Below, piece by piece: positions 5,307 through 7,344 of a stretch of DNA of 7,344 nucleotides. The translations under genes were made by a program, and so were the position numbers. The notes under the pieces were generated by a model that was given only the letters and a program-made list of their open reading frames with translations, did not search any database and had not been told where the DNA came from. The stretch spans positions 1 through 7,344 of the forward strand of contig JBGPIT010000261.1 in the NCBI GenBank assembly GCA_041485125.1, read 5' to 3'. This stretch comes from JBGPIT01 sp041485125. GTDB taxonomy: Bacteria; Desulfobacterota; Binatia; UTPRO1. Each line of letters begins with the position of its first letter. The stretch's first letter is position 1.

Positions 5307-6398
5307 ATGGCTGACGCGGCGATTGCCGCCGTCAAGTCCGTCGTCGTCGTCCTGATGGTGCTCAACCTGAGCGTCATCCTGCTCTGGGTCGAGCGCAAAG
5401 GCAGCGCCCTCATCCAGGACCGCATCGGTGCGAACCGCGCCCACATCTTCGGCGTCCTGCCCTTCAACCTCGGGATCGTGAACACGTTCATCGCCGACCC
5501 GATCAAGATGTTCACCAAGGAGGACGTGATCCCGCTCGGCGCCGACCGCCTGCTCCACGTGCTCGGACCGTTCCTCGCCGTCTTTCCCGTGCTGGTGACG
5601 TTCGCCGCGGTGCCGTTCGGCGACGTCCTCGTCATCGGCGACCGCACCATCAATCTCCAGGTCGCCGACCTGAACATCGGCATCCTCTACGTCCTCGCGA
5701 TGTCGTCGCTCGCGGTCTACGGCGTGGTGCTCGGCGGCTGGGGATCGAACAGCCGCTGGGGGCTTCTCGGCGCGATCCGCGGCTCGGCGCAGATGATCTC
5801 CTACGAGACCGCCATGGGCCTGGCGCTGATCGGCGTGGTGATGACCTACGGCACGCTCGATCTGCAGGCGATCGCGCGCGCGCAGGGCCACCACCTCTGG
5901 GGCGTCGTGCCGGCGTGGGGCATCCTCTACCAGCCGCTCGCGTTCGTGATCTTCCTGATCGCCGGCATCGCGGAGTCGAAGCGCGTGCCCTTCGATCTTC
6001 CGGAAGGCGAGTCGGAGCTCACCAGCGGCTACTTCACCGAGTATTCCGGCAGCAAGCAGGCAACCTACATGCTGAGCGACTTCGCCGAGATCGTCGTCGT
6101 CTCCGGGCTCGCGACCACGCTCTTCTTCGGCGCCTGGCAGGTGCCGTTTCTCGCCCGTGACGGCTTCCACTTTCCGGGCGGCGCGACGCTCGCGGTGCCG
6201 CAGCTCGTGGTGGTCGTGCTGCAGCTCCTGAGCTTCATGCTCAAGGTGTTCCTGCTCTGCGCGTTCCAGATCCTGGTGCGCTGGAGCCTGCCGCGTTACC
6301 GCTACGACCAGCTGATGAATCTCGGCTGGAAGAGGCTGCTACCGCTCGCGCTCGCCAACGTCATCGTCACCGCGGTCGTGATCATCCTGGTGGGTTGA
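5307..6398 (+). CDS. nuoH: NADH-quinone oxidoreductase subunit H (NuoH)
   Basis: This multi-helix subunit forms much of the quinone-binding chamber and the first part of the proton path of Complex I. The 363 residues have about eight or nine membrane helices, as expected. Conserved loops are present: ERKGSALIQDRIG (29-41), ADPIKMFTKEDVIP (63-76), and the quinone-site loop with KRVPFDLPEGESEL (225-238) and TEYSG (244-248). Its Asp230, Glu233, Glu235, Glu237 and Glu245 correspond to functional acidic residues in E. coli NuoH, as does Glu167 in the RGSAQMISYE stretch. Following the EYSG loop, the usual AEY or GEY is SDF (257-259), a conservative change. The ATG at 5307 has a GAGG about 11 bases upstream. 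nuoJ follows after 3 bases, so nuoI is missing from its usual place. Confidence 0.97.
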   Translation: MADAAIAAVKSVVVVLMVLNLSVILLWVERKGSALIQDRIGANRAHIFGVLPFNLGIVNTFIADPIKMFTKEDVIPLGADRLLHVLGPFLAVFPVLVTFAAVPFGDVLVIGDRTINLQVADLNIGILYVLAMSSLAVYGVVLGGWGSNSRWGLLGAIRGSAQMISYETAMGLALIGVVMTYGTLDLQAIARAQGHHLWGVVPAWGILYQPLAFVIFLIAGIAESKRVPFDLPEGESELTSGYFTEYSGSKQATYMLSDFAEIVVVSGLATTLFFGAWQVPFLARDGFHFPGGATLAVPQLVVVVLQLLSFMLKVFLLCAFQILVRWSLPRYRYDQLMNLGWKRLLPLALANVIVTAVVIILVG

Positions 6399-6401
6399 GC
6401 G

Positions 6402-6908
6402 ATGGGACCGGTCACCTTCGGCCTGCTCGCGACCCTGCTCGTGCTGTCGGCGTTCACCGTCGTGATGCATCCGAACCCGGTGAAGAGCGCGATGGCCCTG
6501 GTCGTGACGCTCTTTCTCCTTGCCGTCGTCTTCGTGTTCCTCGGCGCGCACATGATCGCGGCGCTTCAGGTGATCGTCTACGCCGGGGCGATCATGGTGC
6601 TCTTCCTCTTCGTCATCATGCTGCTGAATCTTCAGGACGAGCAGCACCTCGGCACGGTCAACATCGCGCGCGGCACGCTCCTCGTCGTGGCGTGGGGGAG
6701 CGGCACGCTCCTCGCGGGCGAGCTGGTGTGGCTCTTCCTCCACCTGAAGCTCGGAGCGCCGGCCGAGTCGCCGGCGGGCTACGGCGGCGTGGAGGCGGTG
6801 GCGCGCAGTCTCTTCACCGACTTCCTCTTTCCGTTCGAGCTCACCTCGATCCTCTTGCTGGTGGCGCTCGTCGGCGCGGTGGTGCTGGCGCAGCGACGGC
6901 CGAGCTGA
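6402..6908 (+). CDS. nuoJ: NADH-quinone oxidoreductase subunit J (NuoJ)
   Basis: This membrane subunit of Complex I contains the hinge helix that changes shape during coupling. The 168 residues form five predicted helices. The hallmark third helix is complete: IVYAGAIMVLFLFVIMLLN (58-76), with Tyr60 and Gly62 at the pi-bulge position. HPNPVKSAM (23-31) after the first helix is also typical. The position of the glutamate found before this helix in E. coli is Gln56 here, a variant I believe is common in other lineages. The C-terminal helix FELTSILLLVALVGAVVLA is normal. It is slightly shorter than E. coli NuoJ, which has an extra hydrophilic tail. The ATG at 6402 comes 3 bases after nuoH; the stop overlaps the nuoK start by one base (TGATG), implying coupled translation. 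Confidence 0.96.
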   Translation: MGPVTFGLLATLLVLSAFTVVMHPNPVKSAMALVVTLFLLAVVFVFLGAHMIAALQVIVYAGAIMVLFLFVIMLLNLQDEQHLGTVNIARGTLLVVAWGSGTLLAGELVWLFLHLKLGAPAESPAGYGGVEAVARSLFTDFLFPFELTSILLLVALVGAVVLAQRRPS

Positions 6909-7210
6909 TGGTCCCGATCAGCTGGTATCTCGCGCTCTCCGCCGTGCTGTTCGCGATCGGCACGGTCGGCGTCCTGGTGCGCCGCAACGTCATCGTCATC
7001 TTCATGTCGATCGAGATCATGCTGAACGCCGTGAACCTGACGTTCGTCGCCTTCGCGCGCCAGCTCGGCACCGTCGACGGGCAGGTGATCGTCTTCTTCG
7101 TCATGGTCGTCGCCGCCGCGGAGGCCGCGGTCGGCCTCGCCATCATCATCGCCGCCTTCCGCAATCGGCCGACGGTGAACGTCGACGAGCTGAACCTGCT
7201 CAAGTGGTGA
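6908..7210 (+). CDS. nuoK: NADH-quinone oxidoreductase subunit K (NuoK)
   Basis: This is the small, MrpC-related proton-path subunit of Complex I. The 100 residues match the family length and form three membrane helices. The two buried glutamates needed for proton transfer in E. coli, Glu36 and Glu72, are at the same positions here, in FMSIEIMLNAVNL (32-44) and VVAAAEAAVGLAI (67-79). The ATG at 6908 overlaps the nuoJ stop by one base. The reading frame is also open upstream within nuoJ, but that part has no NuoK character, and the 100-residue length supports the chosen start. nuoL begins 7 bases after the stop. Confidence 0.97.
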   Translation: MVPISWYLALSAVLFAIGTVGVLVRRNVIVIFMSIEIMLNAVNLTFVAFARQLGTVDGQVIVFFVMVVAAAEAAVGLAIIIAAFRNRPTVNVDELNLLKW

Positions 7211-7217
7211 GCGCCTG

Positions 7218-7344
7218 ATGCACGACACCGCCACCGCGACCGTCACGACCACCGCGCTGCTGCGGCTGATTCCGCTCCTGCCGCTCGCGGGCTTTCTCTT
7301 CGCGGTCGCGTTCGGGGGCGCGAAGAACGCCGTCAAGATCGTCT
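7218..7344 (+). CDS. nuoL: NADH-quinone oxidoreductase subunit L (NuoL), 5' end only
   Basis: Only the first 42 codons lie in the window. After a threonine- and alanine-rich start, residues 14-32 (LLRLIPLLPLAGFLFAVAF) form the first membrane helix, resembling the LIPLLPLLGF opening typical of NuoL antiporter-like subunits. The ATG at 7218 is 7 bases after the nuoK stop, and the place after nuoK is where nuoL is expected. NuoL is the distal proton pump with the long lateral helix; those parts are beyond the window. A different antiporter-like homolog (NuoM- or Mrp-type) is possible but less likely. Confidence 0.85.
   Translation, partial: MHDTATATVTTTALLRLIPLLPLAGFLFAVAFGGAKNAVKIV

Noticed and set aside
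4896..6170. 424-codon minus-strand open frame opposite nuoA and nuoH
   Set aside because: Its product is His/Asp/Glu/Arg-rich, the expected mirror of hydrophobic membrane codons such as GTC, CTC and ATC; the opposite strand carries unmistakable NuoA and NuoH.
6395..6907. Long frame upstream of and continuous with nuoK
   Set aside because: The upstream part is a frame-shifted reading of nuoJ and is Arg/Gly/Ala-rich; NuoK character begins exactly at the ATG at 6908 and gives the standard 100-residue length.

Overview
This is a very GC-rich bacterial window with tightly packed genes and strong G/C bias at third codon positions. It has two arms that point away from a divergent control region at about 4715-4919. 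The gene content (4Fe-4S-type CysH, an AmgK/MurU-like pair, a cytosolic patatin-like protein and a Complex I membrane-subunit operon) fits a Gram-negative, deltaproteobacteria-like lineage such as Myxococcota, Desulfobacterota or Binatota. That placement is inferred from general resemblance, not from a marker gene.

The left arm is on the minus strand. Reading away from the divergent region, it holds an AmgK-like sugar kinase (4714-3647) overlapping by 4 bases a MurU-like nucleotidyltransferase (3650-2916). Together they suggest anomeric phosphorylation of a peptidoglycan amino sugar followed by uridylylation, a cell-wall recycling route. A gap of about 510 bases follows, with a weak promoter candidate. 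Next comes a patatin-like serine lipase (2405-1047) with an intact Ser61/Asp268 dyad. After a 359-base non-coding stretch lies cysH (687 to the window edge), an assimilatory APS reductase with both cysteine pairs of the iron-sulfur type, cut off near its C-terminus.

The right arm is on the plus strand: nuoA, nuoH, nuoJ, nuoK and the beginning of nuoL. All encode membrane subunits of NADH:quinone oxidoreductase (Complex I). The junctions after nuoH are very tight (3 bases between H and J, a 1-base overlap between J and K, 7 bases between K and L), so this is an operon. The usual soluble-arm genes nuoB-G between nuoA and nuoH, and nuoI between nuoH and nuoJ, are absent. The proton-pumping arm therefore appears to be encoded as a module separate from the electron-input arm. 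This is the most notable feature of the window. Key charged residues of the membrane channels are conserved, so the subunits look functional.

I see no RNA genes, CRISPR arrays, insertion sequences or phage genes. Several long open frames opposite the real genes are judged to be GC-driven shadows.
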